From positions 1-25,521 of the forward strand of contig JAHIKO010000060.1 in assembly GCA_018897535.1 (NCBI GenBank): a stretch of 25,521 nt of DNA. Direction: 5' to 3'. Below the pieces are notes generated by a model that was not told the DNA's origin, did not search any database, and saw only the letters and a list, made by a program, of their open reading frames with translations. This DNA is from Candidatus Dependentiae bacterium. Its GTDB lineage: Bacteria > Babelota > Babeliae > Babelales > UASB340. Position numbers and translations under genes: made by a program. Position 1 is the stretch's first letter; each line of letters starts with the position of its first letter. Below, piece after piece: positions 15,114 to 23,591 of this stretch.

Positions 15114-16430
15114 TTAACGACCGTATCTTCCCTTTAATCTTCCGGATGCTAAAAATCCTTCATATCTTCGCTCTATCAAATAAGCTTCTATTTGAGCAGA
15201 TGTATCCATTGCAACACCAATAACTATCAATAAACTTATACCGCTAAACATAACTGGAAAATTAAATATATTCTGTAATATATTTGGAACCAGCGCCAAT
15301 GATGCAAGATAAATAGCGCCAGGCAATCCTATTCTTGTTAAAAGATAATCAAAAAATTCTGAAGTTTGTTTGCCAGGCCTAATGCCCGGAATAAAACCAC
15401 CGGATTTTCTAATATTATCCGCAAGCTCAACAGGATTAAATATTATTGCAGTATAAAAGAATGCAAAAAATATTATCAATCCGGATTGTAGAACATAATA
15501 AATTGGCGCATTGTAATTAAACCAATCAGCTAAAAATGTCATTGCCGGAAATTTTGAAGCAATAGCTCTAAAAAGCATCATAGGAAATTGTATCAATGTA
15601 CTCGCAAATATTACAGGAATAACACCTGAAGGATTAATCTTGAAAGGAATATATGAACTTTGTCCACCGTAAACCTTATTTCCAACAACTCGTTTTGCAT
15701 ATTGAACTGCAACTCGTCGTTCACCTTTTTCCAAAAATACAATCAGTCCAATTATCCCAACAGATACCAATATTAACAATAGACCTATTAACGGATCAGT
15801 TTGCCCCATCTTAACAAGATTTAACACTTTCAAAATAGCAGCCGGCAAATTAACAACAATACCTGCAAAAATTATCACCGAGCTACCATTTCCAATACCA
15901 TGGGCATTTATTTGTTCACCTAACCACATAATAAACAAAGCACCAACAGCTAAGATCAAAACAGTTGTAAACTTAAATGCGAATCCCGGATTTAAAACAA
16001 CACCCGGTTGATTTTCTATAAAAATCGCAAGCATAAAACCCTGAATCACACTAAGCCCCAATGCCAAGTATCTTGTATATTGATTTATTATTTTTCGACC
16101 ATACTCACCCTCTTTAGAAAGTTGTTCTAACGAAGGAAGCATTATAGTCAATAACTGCATCATAATCGAAGCATTTATATAAGGAATCATACCTAAAGCA
16201 AATATTGCGAACTGTTTTAATGCTCCGCCGGAAAAAAGATCCAAATATGCCAAGAGACCTCCTGCAAATTTTGGATTTATTAATGCTTGCAAAGCATTAA
16301 TGTTTACACCGGGAATTGGTATATGAGAACCAAATCTGTATACAGCTAAAACACCTAAAGTAAATGCCAACTTTTTTCTTAATTCAGGAACTAAAAAAAT
16401 GTTTTTAAAATTTTTTAGTAATACAACCAC
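15114..16430 (-). CDS. secY: Preprotein translocase subunit SecY
   Basis: The 438-aa protein is the pore of the Sec channel in the inner membrane and would export the secreted proteins of the left part. The start is a GTG at 16430, with GAGG about 6 bp upstream and 1 bp after rplO. About ten hydrophobic segments are visible. Typical SecY parts include the first helix (LAFTLGVLAVYRFGSHIPIP), GIGNGSSVIIFAGIVVNLP, and GFIPGIRPGKQTSEFFDYLL near the cytoplasmic loop that contacts SecA and ribosomes. Confidence 0.98.
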   Translation of the reverse strand: MVVLLKNFKNIFLVPELRKKLAFTLGVLAVYRFGSHIPIPGVNINALQALINPKFAGGLLAYLDLFSGGALKQFAIFALGMIPYINASIMMQLLTIMLPSLEQLSKEGEYGRKIINQYTRYLALGLSVIQGFMLAIFIENQPGVVLNPGFAFKFTTVLILAVGALFIMWLGEQINAHGIGNGSSVIIFAGIVVNLPAAILKVLNLVKMGQTDPLIGLLLILVSVGIIGLIVFLEKGERRVAVQYAKRVVGNKVYGGQSSYIPFKINPSGVIPVIFASTLIQFPMMLFRAIASKFPAMTFLADWFNYNAPIYYVLQSGLIIFFAFFYTAIIFNPVELADNIRKSGGFIPGIRPGKQTSEFFDYLLTRIGLPGAIYLASLALVPNILQNIFNFPVMFSGISLLIVIGVAMDTSAQIEAYLIERRYEGFLASGRLKGRYGR

Positions 16431-16431
16431 T

Positions 16432-16884
16432 TTATGCCTCGCTAACTAACTCTACCTTACCTCCAGCTTTCTCTACCTGTCCCTTTGCCGTTTCACTTAT
16501 TTTGTGAACATGTACAATTAATTTTTTGCTCAAATTTCCATTTCCTAAAATTTTAACAAAAAATTCGCCCTTACCCTTTACAATGCCTTTTTTTGTTAAA
16601 CTTTCAATATTAACAATTTCATCAGCAGAAAATTTTTCTTCCAATTCTTGTAAATTTACAATTTTATATTCTTTTTTAAATCTAGTATTATTAAAACCTT
16701 TTTTTGGTGAACGTCTAACCAAAGGCATCTGGCCACCCTCAAAGGATGCACCTAATTTATGAGAACCACCGGTTCTAGCCAATTGTCCTTTATGGCCCCT
16801 TCCGGAAGTACCACCCTTGTCACCACCTCTTCCAATTCTTTTTCTTTTTTTAGATGTAGATTCTAAATTATTAAGCGACAACAT
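16432..16884 (-). CDS. rplO: 50S ribosomal protein L15
   Basis: At 150 aa from the ATG at 16884, with AAGGA 6 bp upstream. An upstream in-frame start at 16920 would add 12 residues foreign to the family. It begins MLSLNNLESTSKKRKRIGRG and has the glycine-rich GGDKGGTSGRGHKGQLAR, both standard. L15 is a late-assembling protein of the large subunit. The gene overlaps the end of rpsE by 14 bp; rpmD, usually between them, is missing. Confidence 0.96.
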   Translation of the reverse strand: MLSLNNLESTSKKRKRIGRGGDKGGTSGRGHKGQLARTGGSHKLGASFEGGQMPLVRRSPKKGFNNTRFKKEYKIVNLQELEEKFSADEIVNIESLTKKGIVKGKGEFFVKILGNGNLSKKLIVHVHKISETAKGQVEKAGGKVELVSEA

Positions 16885-17422
16885 CTTTTTCCTTAGTTGT
16901 TTTGGTACTAATAATTTCACTTAACTTTTTGTTTCTTACTGCAGCTATTTTGCTTGCTGTTTTTAATTTTTTTAATGCATTAAATGTAGCTTTTACAACG
17001 TTTTGTGGATTTCCTGAGCCTAATGATTTCGCCAATACATCCTTAACGCCTAAAACTTCCATAATGGAACGAACTGCACCACCGGCGATAACTCCGGTAC
17101 CTTTTGAAGCAGAACGAATAAGCACTAAACTAGCTCCATGTTTGCCTTTTACGGTAAAAGGTATTGTTGTTTTGTACAACGGAACGGTAAACATATTTTT
17201 TTGAGCTCTTTTAAGCGCTTTTGATATTGCAGCAGAAACTTCACGACCTTTTCCCAAAGCCACGCCAACCCTGCCATTTTTATCGCCAACAGCTACCAAT
17301 GCAGAAAAAGCAAATCTTCGGCCACCTTTAATAACTTTTGCAACACGTCTAACATTTAAGACGCTCTCTACATATTCTTCTGCTGCTACGGGAGAATTTT
17401 TTTTCCCTTTTAATTCTGCCAT
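16871..17422 (-). CDS. rpsE: 30S ribosomal protein S5
   Basis: At 183 aa it has the double-stranded RNA-binding N-terminal domain (VRRVAKVIKGGRRFAFSALV) and the C-terminal domain with GTGVIAGGAVRSIMEVLGVKD. S5 helps decoding accuracy and mRNA unwinding with S3 and S4. The Lys- and Thr-rich tail runs into the start of rplO. Confidence 0.97.
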   Translation of the reverse strand: MAELKGKKNSPVAAEEYVESVLNVRRVAKVIKGGRRFAFSALVAVGDKNGRVGVALGKGREVSAAISKALKRAQKNMFTVPLYKTTIPFTVKGKHGASLVLIRSASKGTGVIAGGAVRSIMEVLGVKDVLAKSLGSGNPQNVVKATFNALKKLKTASKIAAVRNKKLSEIISTKTTKEKDVVA

Positions 17423-17459
17423 ACTTAATCTTTCCTATAACTCTTTAACTAAATTTGTA

Positions 17460-17828
17460 TTAAAATTTCAATCCACTTTCACGTAAGCCTTCAGCTAATG
17501 CCTTAACTCTACCGTGATACAAATATTGCCCACGATCAAAAAATACCTTATCCAAAGACTTATCCAAAGCAAGCTTACCTAATTGCAATCCTACTTTTTT
17601 AGCTTTTGCAACTTTATTGGTCTTTTCATCTTTTAATAATAAAGAAGAAAAACTTACAATTGTTGTACCGGTAGAATCATCAATAATTTGAGCATAAATT
17701 TGATTTAAGCTTCTAAATACAGAAATTCTTGGCAATATACCACGGCTCATCTGCTTATTTTTAACTCTAAAGGTTCTTCTTACCGTTCTTTTTTGTACTT
17801 TTTTTGTACTTTTCTTTTGATAACTCAC
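17460..17828 (-). CDS. rplR: 50S ribosomal protein L18
   Basis: At 122 aa from a GTG, with AAGGA 8 bp upstream. The basic N-terminus is followed by PRISVFRSLNQIYAQIIDD and the C-terminal FDRGQYLYHGRVKALAEGLRE, both characteristic. L18 binds 5S rRNA together with L5 and joins it to the large subunit. It lies 29 bp downstream of rplF. Confidence 0.96.
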   Translation of the reverse strand: MSYQKKSTKKVQKRTVRRTFRVKNKQMSRGILPRISVFRSLNQIYAQIIDDSTGTTIVSFSSLLLKDEKTNKVAKAKKVGLQLGKLALDKSLDKVFFDRGQYLYHGRVKALAEGLRESGLKF

Positions 17829-17857
17829 TTGCTAAATCCTTCTATCTAACAACAGCT

Positions 17858-18400
17858 CTAAGCACTAGCCTTAGCTTTTCCAGCTTTACGAATTAAAATA
17901 TCGCCTTCAACAATAATTCCGGTTCCTTTATAAGGTTCTGGAAATCTAAAACTTTTTATTTTATCACAAACATTACCCAACGATAATTTATCGGTAGATT
18001 TAAAAACTAATAATTGACCAGTTTTGTCAATATCTACTTCAACATCATTTGGTATAACATAATCTATTTTATGACTATAACCTAAAGTTAATGTCATTTT
18101 TTTACCTGAAAGCTGTGCCTTAAAACCCAATCCAACAATAGTAACTTTTTTTTCAAATAATTTTTGACATCCGAATATTTTATTTGCAACCAACGCTCTA
18201 TTAAGACCCCAAACAGCTCTATTCTCATTTGAGTCTTTTAGTAAATTAATATACAAATATCCATCTTCTATTTTTGCCGATAAAATATTAGGCAAAACAT
18301 GCGTAAATTTAGCTTTTGAACCACTTATTATAAGTTCTTGACCTTTTAATTCAATCTTGGCAGCTAAAAGTTCTATTGGTTTTCTTCCTATCTTTGACAT
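17858..18400 (-). CDS. rplF: 50S ribosomal protein L6
   Basis: At 180 aa from the ATG at 18400, which has AAGGA upstream and gives the family start MSKIGRKPIELL. An upstream in-frame start at 18442 would overlap rpsH by 32 bp. The protein has the two repeated L6 domains; the second ends with FRFPEPYKGTGI, which contacts rRNA near the sarcin-ricin loop. The usual length is about 177 aa. Confidence 0.96.
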   Translation of the reverse strand: MSKIGRKPIELLAAKIELKGQELIISGSKAKFTHVLPNILSAKIEDGYLYINLLKDSNENRAVWGLNRALVANKIFGCQKLFEKKVTIVGLGFKAQLSGKKMTLTLGYSHKIDYVIPNDVEVDIDKTGQLLVFKSTDKLSLGNVCDKIKSFRFPEPYKGTGIIVEGDILIRKAGKAKASA

Positions 18401-18410
18401 ACTTTTATCC

Positions 18411-18806
18411 TTACCAAACGTGACAAATGACTTCTCCACCAACAGAAAGCTTTCTTGCTTGTTGATCAGTCATAATGCCAGAACTTGTTGTCAATATTGC
18501 AACACCTAAACCACCGACTACAGGAGTAATTTTGCTCGATCTTTCGTAAAAACGTCTACCGGGTTTACTTACTCTAGTTATTTCATTAATAGCTGATTGA
18601 CCATCAACATATTTCAATATCAAAACTAAAGTTGATTTTCCTTTTTCATCTTCTTCTTTACGAAAATCTTTAATATAACCCTCGTCTTTTAAAACTTTGG
18701 CTATACCAATTTTGAGATTTGAATAAGGAACACTTACAGAGCGCTTATAAACCATTAAAGCGTTACGAATAACTGTTAAAAAATCTCCAACAACATCAAT
18801 TGACAT
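18411..18806 (-). CDS. rpsH: 30S ribosomal protein S8
   Basis: At 131 aa it starts MSIDVVGDFLTVIRNALMVY and ends with the conserved GVAILTTSSGIMTDQQARKLSVGGEVICHVW. S8 binds the central domain of 16S rRNA and, in E. coli, also represses the spc operon by binding its mRNA near rplE. No equivalent site can be judged by eye here. It lies 20 bp after rpsN and 10 bp before rplF. Confidence 0.97.
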   Translation of the reverse strand: MSIDVVGDFLTVIRNALMVYKRSVSVPYSNLKIGIAKVLKDEGYIKDFRKEEDEKGKSTLVLILKYVDGQSAINEITRVSKPGRRFYERSSKITPVVGGLGVAILTTSSGIMTDQQARKLSVGGEVICHVW

Positions 18807-18826
18807 ACTTATTGTCCTTCTAAATC

Positions 18827-19012
18827 CTACCAGCTAGTTTTCTTAACACCTGGAAGTAAACCTTCCAGAGCATATTTTCTAAAACAAAGTCTACACAACA
18901 TAAACTCACGCATAAAACCTCTTGGCCTACCACAAGATTTACATCTATTTCTTTGTCTTGTAGAAAACTTAGGAGTTTTGTTCGCTTTTTCTATTGACGA
19001 TTTTTTTGCCAT
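18827..19012 (-). CDS. rpsN: 30S ribosomal protein S14, type Z
   Basis: This is the short zinc form of S14 (61 aa): Cys24 and Cys27 (CKSC), then Cys40 and Cys43 (CRLC), with the standard GRPRGFMREFMLCR and the end GVKKTSW. The cysteine-free form is about 100 aa. It binds the head of the small subunit. The gene is between rplE and rpsH, as in other spc operons. Confidence 0.97.
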   Translation of the reverse strand: MAKKSSIEKANKTPKFSTRQRNRCKSCGRPRGFMREFMLCRLCFRKYALEGLLPGVKKTSW

Positions 19013-19036
19013 AATCCAATTACCTTTATCAAAACT

Positions 19037-19579
19037 TTAATTTTGTTTAAATGGCATATTAAAACTTTTCAACAATGCAATTGCATGGTCATCTTTCCTT
19101 GCAGATGTATGAATTGTAACATTCAAACCTCTTGACTTATCTACAGAATCATAATCAACTTCAGGAAAAACCATCCAATCCTTTATGCCCAAATTATAAT
19201 TTCCATCACCATCAAGTTTAGGCTTTAAACCGTGAAAATCCTTGATTCGTGGAACTGCAATATTAACTAGCCTATCCAAAAAATCATACATTTTATGGCC
19301 TCTAAGTGTAACCATAACACCTATAGCCATTCCTTCACGCAATTTAAACCCTGCAATGGATTTTTTTGCATATGTTTTCACCGCAGCTTGTCCCGATATT
19401 CTTGTAACAACTTCTTTTACAAGATTTAAAACCTTACTGTCAGCAATTGCATCCTTCACACCCATATTCAAAACAATTTTTGTAACTTTAGGAACCTGCA
19501 TAATATTTCCTAAGTCCAAATCTTTTTTTAATTTTTTACGAATTTCTTTTTTGTATAAAACTTCTAAACGTGATTCCAT
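19037..19579 (-). CDS. rplE: 50S ribosomal protein L5
   Basis: At 180 aa from the ATG at 19579. A TTG two codons upstream (19585) has better spacing to AGGA, so the exact start is open. Typical L5 parts are MQVPKVTKIVLNMGVKDA, the loop with FKLREGMAIGVMVTLRG, and IKDFHGLKPKLDGDGNYNLG. L5 carries 5S rRNA into the large subunit and contacts P-site tRNA. Confidence 0.96.
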   Translation of the reverse strand: MESRLEVLYKKEIRKKLKKDLDLGNIMQVPKVTKIVLNMGVKDAIADSKVLNLVKEVVTRISGQAAVKTYAKKSIAGFKLREGMAIGVMVTLRGHKMYDFLDRLVNIAVPRIKDFHGLKPKLDGDGNYNLGIKDWMVFPEVDYDSVDKSRGLNVTIHTSARKDDHAIALLKSFNMPFKQN

Positions 19580-19595
19580 AAACAAAAAATCCTAC

Positions 19596-19910
19596 CTAAA
19601 AGGCCTCTTGACAGCGATGACAAACTCTTACTTTTTTATTATCTTCCAATAATTTTGTTCTTACTCTGCAGGCCTTATTACAAGACTTACAGATAGGCAT
19701 AATTTTAGATAACGAAATATAAGTCTCTTCTTTTACAATTCGACTGGTTTCTCCGGATTTTTTAGCTTTAGCATGTCTTGTTACAATCGCAACACCTTTT
19801 ACCAAAGCTTCATCATCTTTTGGTGAAACCTTAATTACCGTTCCCTGTTTGCCTTTATCTTTTCCTGCAATAACGATTACATTATCATTTTTTTTAATTC
19901 GACTTAACAT
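19596..19910 (-). CDS. rplX: 50S ribosomal protein L24, zinc-ribbon form
   Basis: At 104 aa it has the KOW motif near the start (KKNDNVIVIAGKDKGKQGTV), the rRNA-binding part that starts large-subunit assembly. The C-terminal third contains Cys74, Cys77, Cys97 and Cys100, the four-cysteine ribbon found in a subset of L24 proteins. It follows rplN by 7 bp. Confidence 0.97.
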   Translation of the reverse strand: MLSRIKKNDNVIVIAGKDKGKQGTVIKVSPKDDEALVKGVAIVTRHAKAKKSGETSRIVKEETYISLSKIMPICKSCNKACRVRTKLLEDNKKVRVCHRCQEAF

Positions 19911-19917
19911 ATCTATC

Positions 19918-20286
19918 CTACAAAACTTCCGGCGCCAAAGATATAATTTTCAAGTATCCCTCAGCTCTCAATTCTCTTGCAATTGGACCAAATATACGAG
20001 TTCCAACCGGCTGTTTTTCTTTATCTAGTATTACAGCAGCATTGTCGCTGAAACGAATATAACTTCCGTCCATACGTCTTGTTTCTTTTCTTGTTCTTAC
20101 AATCACAGCTGTAACTACATCACTTTTTTTTACAGTGCCGCCAGGAATAGCTTTTTTTACCGCAACTTTAACTATATCACCAATATATGCATAGCGTTTA
20201 CGAGTGCTTCCTACTATATGAATTACCATAGCCTTTTTTGCGCCTGAATTATCAGCAACATTTAACATCGTTTGCTTTTGTATCAT
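19918..20286 (-). CDS. rplN: 50S ribosomal protein L14
   Basis: At 122 aa it starts MIQKQTMLNVADNSGAKKAM and ends IISLAPEVL, both diagnostic. L14 lies at the subunit interface, forms a bridge to 16S rRNA and is the docking site of the silencing factor RsfS. It follows rpsQ by 12 bp. Confidence 0.98.
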   Translation of the reverse strand: MIQKQTMLNVADNSGAKKAMVIHIVGSTRKRYAYIGDIVKVAVKKAIPGGTVKKSDVVTAVIVRTRKETRRMDGSYIRFSDNAAVILDKEKQPVGTRIFGPIARELRAEGYLKIISLAPEVL

Positions 20287-20298
20287 GAGAAACCTTTC

Positions 20299-20580
20299 TT
20301 AACCAGCTTTTCTTAAAACGCCATTTAATCTCATATGCTTGGTTTTAGAAATTGGTCTACATTCGACAATTTCAACCCAGTCACCAACTTTTGCAACACC
20401 ATCTTCATCATGAGCTTTATACTTTTTTACTGAATTTATAGTTTTTCCAAGCAATGAATGCTTAAACATTCTTGAAACCTTAACAACAACGGTCTTTTGC
20501 ATTCCGCATGAGAGTACTTCGCCCTCAAGAACCATTCCTGTCGGTGATTTCGCTTTATTATCTTTTTCGCTTTTTGTCAT
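20299..20580 (-). CDS. rpsQ: 30S ribosomal protein S17
   Basis: At 93 aa it is an OB-fold protein that binds the 5' domain of 16S rRNA. Motifs: VLSCGMQKTVVVKVSR, KKYKAHDED and VEIVECRPISKTKHMRL. A lysine- and serine-containing lead of about 15 residues precedes the fold. An unusually long 87-bp gap separates it from rpmC. Confidence 0.97.
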   Translation of the reverse strand: MTKSEKDNKAKSPTGMVLEGEVLSCGMQKTVVVKVSRMFKHSLLGKTINSVKKYKAHDEDGVAKVGDWVEIVECRPISKTKHMRLNGVLRKAG

Positions 20581-20667
20581 TTTTATACCTTAAATTGCAA
20601 CCTTTTAACAATCCCAAGCAGAAACATCAAGTATTACTTTAACATATTTTAAAAAAAATATTAGCAT
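20581..20667. other. Longest gap inside the ribosomal cluster
   Basis: On the minus strand this 87-bp spacer has ATATTTT-TTTT-AAAATAT (a 7-bp A/T hairpin) near its start, and TTGATG with TAAAAG at 17-bp spacing, a weak promoter-like pair. I see no RNA gene. A 14-codon ORF ending just before rpsQ lacks a ribosome-binding site. Confidence 0.3.
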
Positions 20668-20856
20668 TTATGCTTGTTTTTGTTTTAAAAAAGTTAAGCA
20701 TCTTGCTGTATCTTTACGAATCTTTCCAAACTGTGAAAGATCTTTAACTTCTCCATTTTCAAGTCCGAATTTCAAATCAAACAATTCTTTTTTCAATTGC
20801 ATCAACTCTTTATTTAATTCAGACTCACTTAACTTTTTCAAATCTTCTTTATTCAT
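20668..20856 (-). CDS. rpmC: 50S ribosomal protein L29
   Basis: At 62 aa it is a two-helix protein at the exit of the peptide tunnel, next to L23. It has the usual LSESELNKELMQLKKELFDL and the C-terminal IRKDTARCLTFLKQKQ, where most homologues read KxIARxxTxL. It lies between rplP and rpsQ. Confidence 0.95.
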   Translation of the reverse strand: MNKEDLKKLSESELNKELMQLKKELFDLKFGLENGEVKDLSQFGKIRKDTARCLTFLKQKQA

Positions 20857-20875
20857 AATCTGTCTCTAAGATTAA

Positions 20876-21313
20876 CTACACTTTTGTGTTATTAACAGTA
20901 CCTGTAACATTTTGTTTACAAACTAACTTTGTTTTCATTGGAATTTTATAAGCAGCAGCCTTAAATATTGCTTTTGCATCAGTTGATGAAACATCTTTTA
21001 CTTCCATAAGCATCTTACCGCGTTTAACAACTGCAACCCAAAACTCCGGATTACCTTTACCTTTACCCATTCGAGTTTCTGCAGGTTTTTTCGTAATAGG
21101 TTTATCAGGAAATACTCTTAAAAAAAGTGTTCCACCTTTTTTTAAATGTCGATTAACAGCTACTCTAGCCGATTCTATTTGTCTTGCTGTTAACCATCCT
21201 GGATCAACTGCCGCCAATCCAAAATCACCAAAAGCTAAATCACTAGCCTTAGATTTTCCCTTTAAGCGTCCTCTTTGAATTTTTCTGTATTTAGTCTTTT
21301 TCGGCATTAACAT
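20876..21313 (-). CDS. rplP: 50S ribosomal protein L16
   Basis: At 145 aa it starts MLMPKKTKYRKIQRGRLKGK and has ARQIESARVAVNRHLKKGG and the loop TRMGKGKGNPEFWVAVVKRG, which reaches toward the A-site tRNA. L16 is needed late in large-subunit assembly. The C-terminus is about ten residues longer than in E. coli (136 aa). The ribosome-binding site is weak. Confidence 0.97.
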   Translation of the reverse strand: MLMPKKTKYRKIQRGRLKGKSKASDLAFGDFGLAAVDPGWLTARQIESARVAVNRHLKKGGTLFLRVFPDKPITKKPAETRMGKGKGNPEFWVAVVKRGKMLMEVKDVSSTDAKAIFKAAAYKIPMKTKLVCKQNVTGTVNNTKV

Positions 21314-21371
21314 TTTATTAATCTTTCTATCTTAATCTTAAATCTTTAAATTAAAATTTTTCTGGCAAAAA

Positions 21372-21992
21372 TCAATAAGAACCCTTACAAACCCAAACCT
21401 TAATACCAATTATTCCGTAAGTAGTTTTTGCCTCTGCCAAAGAATAATCAATATTGGAGCGCAGTGTATGTAATGGAACTGAACCTAATCTTAACCATTC
21501 AGTTCTTGCAATTTCAGCACCGCCAAGGCGTCCGGCACAACAAACCTTAATTCCTTTGGCTCCACTTTTCATAGCAGCAAACCCTGCCTTTTTCATAGCG
21601 CGCTTAAAACTGACACGTTTTAGTAACTGATCAGCTATAGATTTAGCCAATATAGCAGCACTCAAATCAGGATTTTTTACTTCCTGAACAGAAAATTCAA
21701 CATTTTTCTTAAATTTATTATAAAAATCGCTTTTTAGCTTTTCTATTCCCATTCCTTTTTTACCAATAATAAATCCAGGTCTTGAGGAATGCAAAATAAT
21801 ACGAATATTATCCCCAGCTTTTTCTATAACAATTTTGTCTATATCTTCAAAATTTAAAACACTTTTTAAGTATTTTCTTATTGCTAAGTCTTCCAACAAC
21901 TCTTTACCGTAAGATTTTTTAGAAAACCAGCGAGCTCTCCAATCCTCAAAAACCCCTAATCTAAATCCTACTGGATGAACCTTCTGTCCCAC
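21372..21992 (-). CDS. rpsC: 30S ribosomal protein S3
   Basis: At 206 aa it starts MGQKVHPVGFRLG. The KH domain has its GKKG loop at 77-80 (GFIIGKKG), and the C-terminal domain has GRLGGAEIARTEWLRLGSVP. S3 lines the mRNA entry channel. It stops right after GIKVWVCKGSY, without the tail that makes E. coli S3 233 aa long. Confidence 0.97.
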   Translation of the reverse strand: MGQKVHPVGFRLGVFEDWRARWFSKKSYGKELLEDLAIRKYLKSVLNFEDIDKIVIEKAGDNIRIILHSSRPGFIIGKKGMGIEKLKSDFYNKFKKNVEFSVQEVKNPDLSAAILAKSIADQLLKRVSFKRAMKKAGFAAMKSGAKGIKVCCAGRLGGAEIARTEWLRLGSVPLHTLRSNIDYSLAEAKTTYGIIGIKVWVCKGSY

Positions 21993-22020
21993 AAAACACC
22001 TCTAAAATCTTATTTATAAA

Positions 22021-22371
22021 CTATTTTTTTACTTCTTTTTTTTCTAAAATTATCTGTAAATGGCTAAGTCTTCTACGTTGAATTGAAGCTCTTCCCATTG
22101 CGCCAGGTTTAAAATATTTAACCGTTGGTCCCTGATCAACTTTTATTTCTTTTATAAAAAACTGATCCATAGGAACATCCAATGCCAAAATATTTTTTCC
22201 GTTTGCATATGCAGACAAAAGAGTTTTTCTTACAGGCATAACCTTCCTTAAAGAATTTGTCTGCAACCATGCAAGAGCTTTATCCACAGAGTAGCCTCTT
22301 ATGACGTCTACAACAGGACGCAACTTGTATGGAGAAACTCTTATGTATTTAGTATTGGCTTTTACAAGCAT
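22021..22371 (-). CDS. rplV: 50S ribosomal protein L22
   Basis: At 116 aa it has the globular part (YIRVSPYKLRPVVDVIRG) and the beta-hairpin with KYFKPGAMGRASIQRRRLSH, which reaches into the peptide exit tunnel and lies near the macrolide site. It is 47 bp after rpsS. Confidence 0.96.
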   Translation of the reverse strand: MLVKANTKYIRVSPYKLRPVVDVIRGYSVDKALAWLQTNSLRKVMPVRKTLLSAYANGKNILALDVPMDQFFIKEIKVDQGPTVKYFKPGAMGRASIQRRRLSHLQIILEKKEVKK

Positions 22372-22418
22372 CTTTTAACCTTTGGTTTTATTAAACAAAT
22401 TAACAATCTCTTAAACAA

Positions 22419-22712
22419 TTACTTTGCAGCTGCTTCTTCAGTTCCAGTTTTTCGCTGTCCACTATGCACTCTAAATGTTCGAGTTGGAGCAAATTCACCT
22501 AAATAATGCCCAACCATATTTTCAGTTATAAAAACCGAAATAAATTTACGCCCATCATGCACAGCCATAGTCAATCCAACAAAATCTGGAGTGACCATAC
22601 TATTTCTTTTCCATGTTTTAATCGTCTGCCTAGAATCAGACTCTTTTGCTGCGGCAATTTTTTTTAACAATGAAGGATCTACAAAAGGACCCTTTTTAGT
22701 CGATCTGGCCAT
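22419..22712 (-). CDS. rpsS: 30S ribosomal protein S19
   Basis: At 97 aa it starts MARSTKKGPFVDPSLLKKI and includes VHDGRKFISVFITENMVGHY followed by LGEFAPTRTF, all typical. S19 is in the head of the small subunit and works with S13 near the A-site finger of the large subunit. It is 62 bp downstream of rplB. Confidence 0.97.
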   Translation of the reverse strand: MARSTKKGPFVDPSLLKKIAAAKESDSRQTIKTWKRNSMVTPDFVGLTMAVHDGRKFISVFITENMVGHYLGEFAPTRTFRVHSGQRKTGTEEAAAK

Positions 22713-22774
22713 CTAAGTCCTCAATTATTCGCTATAAAATTTTCTATATTTATTTGTCAACATACTAGTTTACA

Positions 22775-23590
22775 CTACTTACGTCTTTTTAAAATAGCGG
22801 CATTTTTTCTTGTTCTCGTTCTAGTTCCCTTACAACCCTTACCCCAAGGAGTTACCGGATGAGATCCTGATTTAGATCTTCCTTCACCACCACCGTGTGG
22901 ATGATCTATTGGATTCATAGCCATACCTCTAACGGTTGGTCTAATACCTCTATGACGAGTTCTTCCTGCCTTACCTAAAGTAATATTTCTATATTCCGCA
23001 TTTGATAACATTCCAACAGAAGCCCAGCAATCAAGGCACACTGTACGAGTTTCACCTGAAGGCATTTTTAAAATAGCCAAATCACCTTCTTTACCCAAAA
23101 GTTGAACTGCACTACCAGCACTTCTTGCAAATTTTGCACCTTGGCCTGGAAATAATTCAACATTATGAACAAAGAAACCAACAGGTATACTTTTTAATGG
23201 CAAACTATTTCCGACTTTAGCTTCAGCTTTAAGTCCAGACAAAATAACATCGCCAATATTCAAGCTATCCGGTCTCAAAATATAACCTTTTGCTCCATTT
23301 GAATAAACTATCAAGGCCAAATGAACATTTCTATTTGGATCATATTCAAAAGCCACAACTTTTCCAGGAACTTCTTTGAATAATCTATTAAAATCAACAA
23401 TTCTATACTTTCTTTTAGCACCACCGCCAATATGTCTTACCGTAATTCGACCGTATGCATTACGACCACCGGATTTAGACAAAGAAACAGTAAGTCCTTT
23501 TTCAGGTCTTTTTTTAGAAAGATCCTTATGAGACAAAAACTGTTGTCCTCTTAATGAAGACGTAACAGGTCTTCTAGTTATAATAGCCAT
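22775..23590 (-). CDS. rplB: 50S ribosomal protein L2
   Basis: At 271 aa it has the family length. It contains the SH3-like RNA-binding domain and the C-terminal stretch GMAMNPIDHPHGGGEGRS, which carries the histidine near the peptidyl transferase centre (His229 in E. coli). L2 is one of the largest primary 23S rRNA binders. It begins 1 bp after rplW. Confidence 0.98.
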   Translation of the reverse strand: MAIITRRPVTSSLRGQQFLSHKDLSKKRPEKGLTVSLSKSGGRNAYGRITVRHIGGGAKRKYRIVDFNRLFKEVPGKVVAFEYDPNRNVHLALIVYSNGAKGYILRPDSLNIGDVILSGLKAEAKVGNSLPLKSIPVGFFVHNVELFPGQGAKFARSAGSAVQLLGKEGDLAILKMPSGETRTVCLDCWASVGMLSNAEYRNITLGKAGRTRHRGIRPTVRGMAMNPIDHPHGGGEGRSKSGSHPVTPWGKGCKGTRTRTRKNAAILKRRK

Positions 23591-23591
23591 T

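Noticed and set aside
20582..20626. A 14-codon ORF (MFLLGIVKRLQFKV) ending just before rpsQ, a possible leader peptide
   Set aside because: It has no ribosome-binding site and no regulatory codon run, and ORFs this short are expected by chance in AT-rich DNA.
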